16,795 nt of DNA from Bacillota bacterium (GCA_023411795.1 JAEYOK010000033.1:1-16795), one strand, 5' to 3'; shown: positions 6,309-13,218, counted from the stretch's first letter. The notes: generated by a model not told the origin, from the letters alone. Program-made: numbers and translations.

Positions 6309-7964
6309 TTGAAATATAAACGATTTAGAATCATCAGATCTTTATTCATATTTTTATTAATAATAGTAGCAATAAAACTTTTTAATATTCAAGCCATCAC
6401 GGGAGAACAGTATTCAACAAAAGCGGCTCTCCAACAGGCTCGTAGCCGCCTTATCTACAGGGAGCGTGGAGATATTCTGGACAAAAACGGGATAAGGATG
6501 ACTGGCAGAAAAACATGCTGGTTGGCGGTCTTACAGCCATATACCTTATTGAACAGTCCAACAAATCTCAGTACAATTGCAAGTGTCTTCGAAATGACGC
6601 CAAAATATTTATCGGGAGAGCTGTCAAAAAATAGCTTACCATATATTCATGAAATAACTTCAGCTCAGGCAAAGGCTATATCGGACTCCACCCTTACGGG
6701 TATAAGTGTTATTGATATGAGGGTACGAAATGATGCCGATACTTTAGCCACCCACGTTTTAGGCTATGTAGATGAAAAAGGTGAAGAAGGATTAGCAGGA
6801 ATTGAGAAAGCATATCAGGAGACCTTGAAAAAGGGTGACGGAGTATACGCTGGAATCATCGCCGATGCGGGCGATGGTTATATGAGCGACTTTGGATATC
6901 GTATCTGGAACAATATGAATCAAAATGATCTAAATGTTCAGCTCACATTGGATTATCACCTGCAGAGTATTGTTGAGAAGACCATGGATCGTATGGTAGA
7001 TAAGGGAGCGGTAGTCATTCTTGATATTCTGACAGGAGAAATTTTAGCAATTGCCTCAAGACCAAACTTCGATCCTTCCAATATAAATCCGTCTTTAGTT
7101 GATGATAATGAACCACTTTTTAACCGGGCTTTAGGAACATATACTCCGGGCTCAATATTTAAGATGGTAACCGCAGCGGCGGCCTTGGAGGATGGAATAT
7201 CGGCTGATTTATCCTTTGATTGCCCGGGTTATGTTGACTTGGGCGGTATTAAAATGAAATGTTCTAGCTTTGAAGACGGAGGCCATGGAAATATAAACAT
7301 GGCACAGGCTTTTGCCAGATCATGTAATTCATATTTTATCAATCTGGGACTACGGCTTGGAAGGGATAAGCTTCTGGATATGGCTGAGAAATTCGGATTG
7401 GGAAGTAAAACAGGACTGATTGACCAAGGGATAGAAGAACCTTCAGGGTTGCTTCCAAGCTTTCTGGGACAGGCTTCCCCTGTTGAAATAGGTAACATCT
7501 CCATCGGACAGGGCGAACTTCTGATTTCGCCTATCCATGCTGCAAATATGACATCGGTTATCGCAAACGGAGGAATACTTAATCAAGTTTCGCTTGTTAA
7601 GGGTATTGTTAACGATAAGGGTGAATGTATAAGGAATATTAGTTTGCCAAAATGGAATAGGATAATTTCTAAAGAAACAGCTGCGGCACTTCAAGGAATG
7701 ATGTTACTGACAGTTCAATCGGGAACAGGAAAATGGGCTGACATAAAAGGACATGGTGGTAGTGCGGGCAAAACCGGGAGCGCCGAGACCGGCTGGGTAA
7801 AGGAGAACAGAAACATACTTCACGCATGGTTTTCAGGATATTTTCCCATTGATGCCCCCCGATATTCGCTGTGTGTCTTTATTGAGGATGGAAAAAGCGG
7901 ATCCAGCAGTGCAGCCCCGATATTTGCAGAAATATCTGCTCAAATTATGGATGCAGGGTACTAA
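6309..7964 (+). CDS. Class B penicillin-binding protein (transpeptidase)
   Basis: This is a membrane-anchored D,D-transpeptidase that cross-links peptidoglycan. Using TTG 6309 (GGGGGTG at 6297-6303, 5-nt spacing) the protein has 551 residues. It has one N-terminal transmembrane helix (about 9-26), the PBP-dimer motif RGDILDKNG (53-61), then the catalytic domain with SxxK S282-K285 (TPGSIFK), SxN S338-N340 (SCN) and KTG 488-490. No PASTA domains are present, unlike typical SpoVD or Pbp2x. TTG 6267 is also in frame but adds an atypical N-terminus and would sit at a possible -10 (TATAAA, 6260-6265). It lies just upstream of spo0A, 155 bp away. A GTATGG box at 6237-6242 is faintly SigG/SigF-like but not decisive. 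A septal or sporulation role is inference. Confidence 0.9.
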   Translation: MKYKRFRIIRSLFIFLLIIVAIKLFNIQAITGEQYSTKAALQQARSRLIYRERGDILDKNGIRMTGRKTCWLAVLQPYTLLNSPTNLSTIASVFEMTPKYLSGELSKNSLPYIHEITSAQAKAISDSTLTGISVIDMRVRNDADTLATHVLGYVDEKGEEGLAGIEKAYQETLKKGDGVYAGIIADAGDGYMSDFGYRIWNNMNQNDLNVQLTLDYHLQSIVEKTMDRMVDKGAVVILDILTGEILAIASRPNFDPSNINPSLVDDNEPLFNRALGTYTPGSIFKMVTAAAALEDGISADLSFDCPGYVDLGGIKMKCSSFEDGGHGNINMAQAFARSCNSYFINLGLRLGRDKLLDMAEKFGLGSKTGLIDQGIEEPSGLLPSFLGQASPVEIGNISIGQGELLISPIHAANMTSVIANGGILNQVSLVKGIVNDKGECIRNISLPKWNRIISKETAAALQGMMLLTVQSGTGKWADIKGHGGSAGKTGSAETGWVKENRNILHAWFSGYFPIDAPRYSLCVFIEDGKSGSSSAAPIFAEISAQIMDAGY

Positions 7965-8061
7965 AGTTCGCCATATTTCCCTTGAATTAAAATAATAAAA
8001 TAGAAAAACTTGCTTATAATGCACATTTAAGCTTACAAAAGCAGGTAATAGTAAAAATTAC

Positions 8062-8090
8062 TTGTAAAATCAGTAATTCAACAATATAAT
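8062..8090 (+). promoter_or_regulatory. SigA-type promoter of spo0A
   Basis: TTGTAA (8062-8067), a 17-bp spacer and a perfect TATAAT (8085-8090) precede spo0A by 29 bp. A second TATAAT at 8015-8020 lacks a visible -35. I found no convincing SigH promoter and no 0A box (TGTCGAA) in this intergenic region. Confidence 0.65.
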
Positions 8091-8119
8091 AAATTCATAA
8101 AAATAAGGGAGGTTTTAGT

Positions 8120-8926
8120 GTGAATAATAAGATAAAAGTACTTGTAGCTGATGATAACGTTGCCTTTGGTATGATTATATGTGAATTTTTGGAGAGCCAA
8201 AGCGATATAGAAGTGACTGCAAGAGTCGAAAACGGTGAGGATGCCATAGAGATGATTGAGAAAACTAAACCGGATATTGTCGTTCTTGACATTATTATGC
8301 CAAGACTTGACGGGTTAGGGGTATTAACGAGATATAAGAACGTAAATGCATCTGAAAAACCATTATTCATCATTTTATCTGCAGTGGGACAAGATACTAT
8401 CACTCAACAGGCGTTATCCTTAGGTGCAATTTATTACATTGTAAAACCTTTCGATTTAACCATTCTGGTTGAAAGAATAAAAGAATTGGTAAGAACACAT
8501 AGTCCTACAGTTATTAGAATGGAACAACCAATACCTACTTCCACCGCCTCCCGGGTAAGCCACAGCGGTGATAATGTACAGACGAAAATAACCCAAATTA
8601 TGAGAGATGTAGGCGTGCCCGCACATATAAAAGGCTATCAGTATATGAGGGACGCAATCATGATGGCTGTAAATGATAGAGAGATTATAAGCGCTGTAAC
8701 TAAAAGATTATACCCAGAATTGGCTAAGAATCATAAAACCACTCCAAGCAGGGTTGAACGTGCAATTCGCCATGCTATCGAGGTTGCCTGGAACAGGGGC
8801 AAGGTTGATACCATAAATGATTTATTCGGATATACCATAAATACAAGAAAAGGCAAGCCCACCAATTCTGAGTTTATCGCCATGGTGGCCGATACTCTCA
8901 GGCTTAGCGAAAAAATTGCTAACTAA
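8120..8926 (+). CDS. spo0A: Sporulation master regulator Spo0A
   Basis: Spo0A is the phosphorylation-activated transcription factor that commits clostridia and bacilli to sporulation. It has 268 residues. The receiver domain shows the acidic pair D11/D12, phospho-acceptor D57 (VVLDIIMP), S87 and K109 (IVKPFD). A linker at about 125-150 leads to the C-terminal Spo0A DNA-binding domain, with the signature GVPAHIKGYQYMRDAIMM, the recognition helix TTPSRVERAIRHAIEVAW and the ending KPTNSEFIAMVADTLRL. The start is GTG 8120 with AAGGGAGG (8105-8112) 7 nt upstream. The gene upstream is a penicillin-binding protein rather than spoIVB, its usual neighbour. It appears monocistronic, although no clear terminator follows. 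Confidence 0.97.
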   Translation: MNNKIKVLVADDNVAFGMIICEFLESQSDIEVTARVENGEDAIEMIEKTKPDIVVLDIIMPRLDGLGVLTRYKNVNASEKPLFIILSAVGQDTITQQALSLGAIYYIVKPFDLTILVERIKELVRTHSPTVIRMEQPIPTSTASRVSHSGDNVQTKITQIMRDVGVPAHIKGYQYMRDAIMMAVNDREIISAVTKRLYPELAKNHKTTPSRVERAIRHAIEVAWNRGKVDTINDLFGYTINTRKGKPTNSEFIAMVADTLRLSEKIAN

Positions 8927-8938
8927 TTTAAATTTTAC

Positions 8939-8967
8939 TTGTATTTACGGGCATTCGGTGATATACT
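8939..8967 (+). promoter_or_regulatory. Extended -10 promoter of the zinc-ribbon gene
   Basis: TTGTAT (8939-8944), a 17-bp spacer and TATACT (8962-8967) preceded by TG (8959-8960) form an extended -10 promoter. A start near 8974 gives a leader of about 117 nt before the ATG at 9091. In that leader TAAATC (8967-8972) can pair with GATTTA (8996-9001). I recognise no known riboswitch there. Confidence 0.5.
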
Positions 8968-9090
8968 AAATCAGTAAGTCAGTCTTATACGCATGGATTT
9001 AATCTTTTTTAGGTTTAGCTCTCTTTAATTGTTTGGAGTGAGTAGTATCAAAGAAGACCTGATCCAAATATATTAAGGAGGTATAGACTA

Positions 9091-9285
9091 ATGGCAGACA
9101 AAACATTAACATGCAAAGATTGCAACTCAGAATTCGTTTTTACAGAGGGCGAACAAGCTTTCTATCAGGAAAAAGGTTTTGAGAACGAGCCCCAGAGATG
9201 TCCAGATTGCAGAAGAGCAAGAAAAGTGGAAAGAAACAATAACCGTGGCGGAAACAGAGGCTTCGGTGGCGGAAATCGTTGGTAA
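9091..9285 (+). CDS. Zinc-ribbon miniprotein with RGG tail
   Basis: This 64-residue cytoplasmic protein has two CxxC knuckles, C8/C11 (TCKDC) and C37/C40 (RCPDC), spaced as in the probable zinc-ribbon family (Pfam zf-trcl, by recollection). The region between them (EFVFTEGEQAFYQEKGF) is typical of that family. The C-terminus is basic and Gly-rich (NNNRGGNRGFGGGNRW), like RNA-binding RGG tails. A perfect AAGGAGGT lies 8 nt before the ATG, and a strong terminator follows 10 bp after the stop, so it is a high-expression monocistronic gene. The long leader and RGG tail suggest RNA contact or stress regulation; the precise function is unknown. Confidence 0.9.
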   Translation: MADKTLTCKDCNSEFVFTEGEQAFYQEKGFENEPQRCPDCRRARKVERNNNRGGNRGFGGGNRW

Positions 9286-9295
9286 TCAAAAATGT

Positions 9296-9323
9296 AAAGG
9301 AGAGCAAATGCTCTCCTTTTTTT
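9296..9323 (+). terminator. Rho-independent terminator of the zinc-ribbon gene
   Basis: AAAGGAGAGC (9296-9305) and GCTCTCCTTT (9310-9319) form a perfect 10-bp stem with an AAAT loop, followed by TTTT (T-run of seven in all from 9317). Confidence 0.93.
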
Positions 9324-9377
9324 ATGTGACGAAACGCGTTAGTGACGCTTGCTTATGCGGCAACAATAATTTTTATA

Positions 9378-9412
9378 AACGGGGCTGACACAAAAATTGT
9401 GTCAGCCCCGTT
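9378..9412. repeat. 35-bp near-perfect palindrome
   Basis: AACGGGGCTGACACAA (9378-9393) and TTGTGTCAGCCCCGTT (9397-9412) are exact reverse complements around AAA. Neither side is followed by a T-run, so it is not an orthodox terminator. It lies between the zinc-ribbon terminator and the 3' end of the minus-strand poly-Cys ORF. It could act as a 3' hairpin for that gene or be an intergenic repeat; no second copy is in the window. Confidence 0.8.
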
Positions 9413-9476
9413 GTTCAGGCAGAATAAGACATGGGGAACTTATATATCGGCATGGGCAGCCTTGAGAAGACCTATA

Positions 9477-9566
9477 TTAGCAACAACAGCGACAACAACA
9501 GCAACAGCAACAGCAGCAGCATCTGCGTCCTCTGCAACAGAATCTTCTTCGATTCCTGGTACACAT
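9477..9566 (-). CDS. Candidate poly-cysteine minigene (29 aa)
   Basis: This short frame is easily missed. On the minus strand, AAGGAG (9578-9573) lies 6 nt before an ATG at 9566, opening a 29-codon frame that stops at 9477. The product begins MCTRNRRRFCCRGRR, continues with ten consecutive cysteines and ends RCCC. In total it has 16 Cys and 8 Arg. TGC and TGT codons are mixed. It is divergent from znuA, with 181 bp between the starts that contain the candidate Zur operator. A metal-binding or redox peptide, or a cysteine-codon leader peptide, would fit; no cysteine gene lies downstream on that strand. The main alternative is that it is a CAA/CAG-type low-complexity tract without a product. 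I know of no named family. Confidence 0.4.
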   Translation of the reverse strand: MCTRNRRRFCCRGRRCCCCCCCCCCRCCC

Positions 9567-9703
9567 AATATACTCCTTGTACAAGCTCCTACTTCATAAT
9601 ATTCATATCAACTTAAAATGCCCCCTCATAACAAAAAAACAATTAATCTGAGAACTTTTTATAAAATACTTTCATTTTTATAAAAATCAGTGCATAATAT
9701 AAT

Positions 9704-9728
9704 AATGCGAATGCGAATTATTCCCATT
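9704..9728. promoter_or_regulatory. Candidate Zur operator upstream of znuA
   Basis: AATGCGAAT (9704-9712) and ATTCCCATT (9720-9728) are inverted repeats matching at 8 of 9 positions around a 7-nt centre, the layout of Fur/Zur-family sites. It overlaps the end of a -10-like TATAAT (9698-9703) and ends 6 bp before the znuA ribosome binding site, so binding would block transcription. A zur gene is in the operon downstream. Zinc rather than iron or peroxide specificity is inferred from that context. Confidence 0.6.
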
Positions 9729-9747
9729 AAAAATGGAGGACTGAATT

Positions 9748-10713
9748 TTGTTTAGAAAAAAGATATTTAAGATACTGTTGTTTATTGTTTTGATTACATC
9801 TGCCTGCGGCAGGATTGATCCGAAAGTCATGAACAAACCGGAGGCGAGTGACTCACCGAATATGGGAGAGAACACCGGGGTGCCTGGTAATCAGGAAGTT
9901 ACGGAAGATGATATGATTATAGTAACTTCTTTTTACCCTATTTACGTGTTGACTATAAATATAACCAGAGATGTGCCTGGAGTTAAGGTTATTAATATGA
10001 CCGAGCCCCAGACAGGATGTCTTCATGATTATCAGCTTGTACCAGCCGATATGAAGGTGCTGGAAAAGGCCGATGCTTTTGTGATAAATGGGGCAGGGAT
10101 GGAGTCCTTTCTGGATAAAGTAATAAGCCAACTTCCCAACCTTACTTTAATTGAAGGTTCTGTAGGTATACCCCTTCTGGAAGACGAAAACGGTGAAGTA
10201 AATCCTCATGTATGGGTAAGTGTAACCGGAGCTATAAAGGAAGTTGAAAACATCACAGAAGGTCTTGCTAAGCTGGATCCGAAAAACAGTGACCAATTCA
10301 ATAAGAACAGCCGGGAATATATAGAAAGGCTGAAATCTTTAAAAGATAAAATGCATGAGGCTTTAAAGGATATTAAAACCAAGGATATTGTAACTTTCCA
10401 TGAAGCTTTTCCTTATTTTGCACAAGAATTTGGTCTTAACATAGTATCGGTGGTTGAGCGGGAGCCGGGTTCAGAACCAAGTGCCGGTGAGCTTGCAGCA
10501 ACAATAAAGGCCATTAATGAATCGAAGACTAAGGTGCTTTTTGCGGAGCCTCAGTATTCCCAAAAGGCTGCTGAGTCTATTGCAAGCCAGACAGGTGCAA
10601 AGGTTTACATTCTGGATCCTGTTGTGACAGGACCTAATAATGCTACTCATGACAGTTATGAAAAAACCATGGAAGAAAATTTGGAAGTATTGATTGAGGC
10701 GTTGTATGACTGA
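9748..10713 (+). CDS. znuA: Zinc ABC transporter substrate-binding lipoprotein
   Basis: This cluster A-I binding protein captures zinc (or manganese) outside the membrane and delivers it to ZnuB. It has 321 residues. A lipoprotein signal ends at C20 (LITSAC), followed by a Ser/Asn/Gly-rich linker (about 21-54). Metal ligands typical of the family are present: H93 (GCLHDYQL), H154 (NPHVW) and H218 (TFHEAF), with E267 (FAEPQYS) or a nearby acid as fourth ligand. The long His-rich loop of many ZnuA proteins is absent. The start is TTG 9748 with GGAGGA (9735-9740) 7 nt upstream. It overlaps znuC by 8 nt. A candidate Zur box lies just upstream. Zinc is favoured over manganese because of the linked zur. 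Confidence 0.93.
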   Translation: MFRKKIFKILLFIVLITSACGRIDPKVMNKPEASDSPNMGENTGVPGNQEVTEDDMIIVTSFYPIYVLTINITRDVPGVKVINMTEPQTGCLHDYQLVPADMKVLEKADAFVINGAGMESFLDKVISQLPNLTLIEGSVGIPLLEDENGEVNPHVWVSVTGAIKEVENITEGLAKLDPKNSDQFNKNSREYIERLKSLKDKMHEALKDIKTKDIVTFHEAFPYFAQEFGLNIVSVVEREPGSEPSAGELAATIKAINESKTKVLFAEPQYSQKAAESIASQTGAKVYILDPVVTGPNNATHDSYEKTMEENLEVLIEALYD

Positions 10714-11500
10714 TTTAAAAACACAAGTAAATAGCTGCCGGCAGGAATGCTGCGGGCTATGCTGTACTAAAATTGAAAACTTCGGGGTAACAGTTGGAAA
10801 TACGGTTATATTGAAGGATGTTAATATCCATATTCATTGCGGAGAGCTTACAGCTATAATAGGCCCAAATGGTGCGGGGAAAAGCACTCTTATAAAAGCT
10901 CTTCTCGGTGAGATTCCTCACACAGGGAATCTGAAGTTTGTTCAAGGTAATGGCTCATTAATGGTACCTGTTATGGGCTATGTGCCCCAGAGGTTAAATC
11001 TGGATGTATCTTCTCCCACCAGTGTGTTAGATTTATTTCTCGCATGCCGTTCAAGTTTTCCCACTTGGATTATTCGTAGAAAAAAAGAAGTCTTGAGAGT
11101 AAAGGAGAGACTTGCGAAGGTTAATGCGGGGCACCTTATTTCAAGGCGATTGGGTGCTCTTTCAGGCGGCGAGCTTCAAAGGGTTCTTCTGGCCTTGGCA
11201 CTTGATCCTGTTCCTGAAATATTGCTTTTGGACGAGCCGGTTTCAGGAATAGATCAAAATGGATTGGAGCTTTTCTACGAAACGGTTTCGCAATTAAGAA
11301 AAGCATACGATCTTTCCATAATATTAGTATCCCATGATTTGGATATGGTTCAGAAATACGCTGATAGAGTGGTTTTGCTTAATCAAACAGTTCTGAATGT
11401 CGGCTCCCCCGACGATGTGCTTAGCAGTGACAGCTTTTTTGATACCTTTTCACTTAAATGGCAGAAACAAAATGGCAATAAAGGGGGAGCAACATTATGA
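10706..11500 (+). CDS. znuC: Zinc ABC transporter ATPase with N-terminal Cys cluster
   Basis: The ATPase powers ZnuB. It has 264 residues from ATG 10706 (GAGG at 10696-10699, 6-nt spacing). TTG 10694 is also in frame but has no comparable site. Walker A is GPNGAGKST (53-61), the signature LSGGE is at 152-156, Walker B ends in D176/E177, and the switch His is H210. The first 22 residues are an extra segment with five cysteines, C11, C15, C16, C19 and C20 (CRQECCGLCC), before the normal ABC fold starts at KIENFGVTVGN. That cluster could bind metal. It overlaps znuA by 8 nt and znuB by 4 nt, indicating tight translational coupling. Confidence 0.93.
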   Translation: MTDLKTQVNSCRQECCGLCCTKIENFGVTVGNTVILKDVNIHIHCGELTAIIGPNGAGKSTLIKALLGEIPHTGNLKFVQGNGSLMVPVMGYVPQRLNLDVSSPTSVLDLFLACRSSFPTWIIRRKKEVLRVKERLAKVNAGHLISRRLGALSGGELQRVLLALALDPVPEILLLDEPVSGIDQNGLELFYETVSQLRKAYDLSIILVSHDLDMVQKYADRVVLLNQTVLNVGSPDDVLSSDSFFDTFSLKWQKQNGNKGGATL

Positions 11501-12345
11501 ATTGGTGGTATGAGCTTTTGGAGGTGCTACCTTTTGAATGGGCGGCAGAAGGCCAGATGATTTTTATGAAGAACGCTTTACTGGCAATTATTTTACTCAC
11601 TCCTATTTTTGCTCTACTTGGGACCATGGTTGTAAACAATGGCATGGCATTTTTCTCCGATGCTCTTGGACACGGGGCTTTTACGGGGGTCGCTATTGGA
11701 GGTCTTCTGGGATTTGTTGAGCCCATTGGTTCAGCAATTGTATTTTCAATTATTTTTGCCTTTCTTATTGCTCTGATAAAACATAAGAGTAAGATGGCCA
11801 GCGATACGATTATCGGTGTTTTCTCCTCAACCGCTATTGCTTTAGGTATATTTTTGGCTACCCTTGGAGGAAAGAGCTTTACAAAGCTAAATTCATATCT
11901 TGTTGGGGATATATTAAGTATTACTCCTAAAGATATTGCATTTTTGGCAATTGTTCTTGTGCTGGTTCTTCTGTTCTGGCTGCTGGTTTTCAACCGTCTT
12001 TTACTGGTCAGTGTAAACCCTTCCCTTGCAGGTAGTAGAGGGATACGAACTTTCTGGTTTGAGGCTATTTTCAGCTGCGTAGTCGCAACTATTGTAACGG
12101 TTTCTATGACTTGGATCGGGTTATTGGTGATAAACTCATTTTTAGTACTCCCGGCTGCTGCAGCAAGGAATGTTGCTCGTAATCAAAGACAATACCATTT
12201 TCTTGCTGTAATCTTCTCGTTATTTTCGGGAGTAGCCGGTCTTATTCTTTCATATACATTTGAGACTGCGACAGGATCAACAATTGTGCTCCTATCCTCA
12301 ATAATCTTCTTTATTACCTACGGTATCAGAAAGAAATTTGCCTAG
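11497..12345 (+). CDS. znuB: Zinc ABC transporter permease
   Basis: This is an ABC-3 family membrane permease of 282 residues. It is strongly hydrophobic with about eight predicted helices, from ALLAIILLTPIFALLGTMVV near residue 27 to the C-terminal STIVLLSSIIFFITYGI. Conserved features include VNNGMAFFSDALGHGAFTGVAIG and the WIGLLVINSFLVLPAAAARN segment, which contacts the ATPase or lines the pathway in this family. ATG 11497 overlaps the znuC TGA (ATGA), and a GGGGGAG site lies upstream. zur follows after 12 nt. The partner genes identify the substrate as zinc more firmly than this protein does. Confidence 0.93.
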   Translation: MNWWYELLEVLPFEWAAEGQMIFMKNALLAIILLTPIFALLGTMVVNNGMAFFSDALGHGAFTGVAIGGLLGFVEPIGSAIVFSIIFAFLIALIKHKSKMASDTIIGVFSSTAIALGIFLATLGGKSFTKLNSYLVGDILSITPKDIAFLAIVLVLVLLFWLLVFNRLLLVSVNPSLAGSRGIRTFWFEAIFSCVVATIVTVSMTWIGLLVINSFLVLPAAAARNVARNQRQYHFLAVIFSLFSGVAGLILSYTFETATGSTIVLLSSIIFFITYGIRKKFA

Positions 12346-12357
12346 GGAGGATGAAAA

Positions 12358-12783
12358 ATGGAATTAGAGAGTTGTTTAAGTGAAATACTAAAACGTGAAA
12401 ATTTAAAAAGCACAAGGCATCGTATTACAATATTAGAGATACTTAAAGATAAGCAACTTCCGCTTTCAGCTGAGGATTTATATTTTATGCTTAAGGAAAA
12501 TGGTGTTTCAATAAGCCTTTCGACAGTGTATAGGGTTCTTGAAACATTGAATGAAAAAGGAATTGTAGTAAGAACAAGTATACCTGATGAGAATAAAGCT
12601 GTTTATGAATTTTATAACAATGAACATAAGCATCATCTTTTATGTGTCAAGTGTCGAAAGATACTTCCGGTAGACGGGTGCCCCTTGGATGAATATGAAA
12701 AGCAATTGGAAAGCCGTTTCGGGTTTGCTGTTGCGGGGCACAAACTTGAGGTGTATGGATATTGCAAAAGCTGTAAGAACTAG
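12358..12783 (+). CDS. zur: Fur-family repressor, probably Zur
   Basis: This metal-responsive dimeric repressor has 141 residues, the family norm. The N-terminal winged helix carries the recognition region SISLSTVYRVLETLNEKG (51-68). The C-terminal part has the metal-binding HKHH motif (H90, H92, H93), the structural zinc pairs C96/C99 and C136/C139, and H128. GGGAGGA precedes ATG 12358. Being fourth in the zinc transporter operon, 12 nt after znuB, and downstream of a Fur/Zur-type inverted repeat, it most likely represses its own operon when zinc is ample. Fur or PerR function cannot be excluded from sequence alone, but the context favours zinc. Confidence 0.88.
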   Translation: MELESCLSEILKRENLKSTRHRITILEILKDKQLPLSAEDLYFMLKENGVSISLSTVYRVLETLNEKGIVVRTSIPDENKAVYEFYNNEHKHHLLCVKCRKILPVDGCPLDEYEKQLESRFGFAVAGHKLEVYGYCKSCKN

Positions 12784-12835
12784 GTATCAAATTAAGAATA
12801 TGATAGATAATAAATAAAGAATCGGAGAGTAAACT

Positions 12836-13099
12836 ATGAAACCAATTTTGATGTTTGTAATGGCATCCTGCCCTTATTGTAAAAAGGCGATTCGCTATAT
12901 GGAGGAGCTTATGAAGGAGACACCTAAGTACAAGGATATTCCTTTAAAAGTTATTGATGAAAAGCTGGAACCCGATATTGCCGATACCTACGATTATTAT
13001 TTTGTTCCCACTTATTACGTAGACGAAAAGAAGGTTCACGAAGGTGCAGCCTCTATGGAAGATGTTCAAAAGGTCTTTGAGTTGGCTGAAGAAGAGTAG
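12836..13099 (+). CDS. Glutaredoxin/thioredoxin-like CPYC protein
   Basis: This is a single small thioredoxin-fold domain of 87 residues. The redox motif C12-P-Y-C15 follows the first strand (ILMFVMASCPYCKK). VPTYYVDEKKVHEG supplies the cis-Pro (VPT) loop and the last strands, as in glutaredoxins. There is no signal peptide, so it is cytoplasmic. GGAGAG lies before ATG 12836. It starts 52 nt after zur with no clear terminator between, so it is probably the fifth gene of the zinc operon. It could reduce disulfides in Cys-rich or metal proteins; the specific partner is not visible. Confidence 0.85.
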   Translation: MKPILMFVMASCPYCKKAIRYMEELMKETPKYKDIPLKVIDEKLEPDIADTYDYYFVPTYYVDEKKVHEGAASMEDVQKVFELAEEE

Positions 13100-13121
13100 T
13101 GTCCAATTATTTAGCCATATG

Positions 13122-13150
13122 TTGACAAATCTTATGCCGTAGTATATAGT
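13122..13150 (+). promoter_or_regulatory. Near-consensus SigA promoter of trmB-lysA
   Basis: A perfect TTGACA (13122-13127), a 17-bp spacer and TATAGT (13145-13150, 5 of 6) lie 69 bp before the trmB-type start. This is one of the best promoters in the window and supports a separate trmB-lysA transcript. Confidence 0.85.
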
Positions 13151-13167
13151 TTTATAAAGAGTAAATA

Positions 13168-13187
13168 GTGTTCCTTTACAGGAATAC
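13168..13187. promoter_or_regulatory. Inverted repeat downstream of the trmB promoter
   Basis: GTGTTCC (13168-13174) and GGAATAC (13181-13187) pair over seven positions (one would be G:U) around a 6-nt loop, just after the expected transcription start. It could be the operator for the TrmB-type regulator or an mRNA hairpin. The role is inference. Confidence 0.35.
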
Positions 13188-13218
13188 CATTTAAGCAATT
13201 ATATAAGGAGGCTATGGC

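Noticed and set aside
9472..9522. Minus-strand poly-Leu frame MLLLLLLLLLSLLLLI
   Set aside because: It has an ATG and a weak GAGGA 5 nt upstream, but that lies inside the better-supported poly-Cys frame. It remains the main alternative if the Cys frame fails.
9342..9599. Plus-strand Ala/Thr-rich ORF of 85 codons
   Set aside because: No ribosome binding site; it begins beyond the terminator, runs through the palindrome and owes its composition to the trinucleotide tract. The minus strand has the translation signals.
9440..9605. Minus-strand Ala/Val-rich frame, ending in GLLKAAHADI
   Set aside because: It looks protein-like and could suggest a peptide precursor, but it has no ATG, GTG or TTG between its upstream stop and the tract.
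12652..12658. TGTCGAA, an 0A-box match
   Set aside because: It lies inside the zur coding region; a 7-mer like this is expected by chance and none was found in the relevant promoters.
13151..13218. Possible lysine riboswitch ahead of trmB-lysA
   Set aside because: The leader is only about 60 nt, far too short for an L-box, and lysA itself follows trmB by 12 nt.
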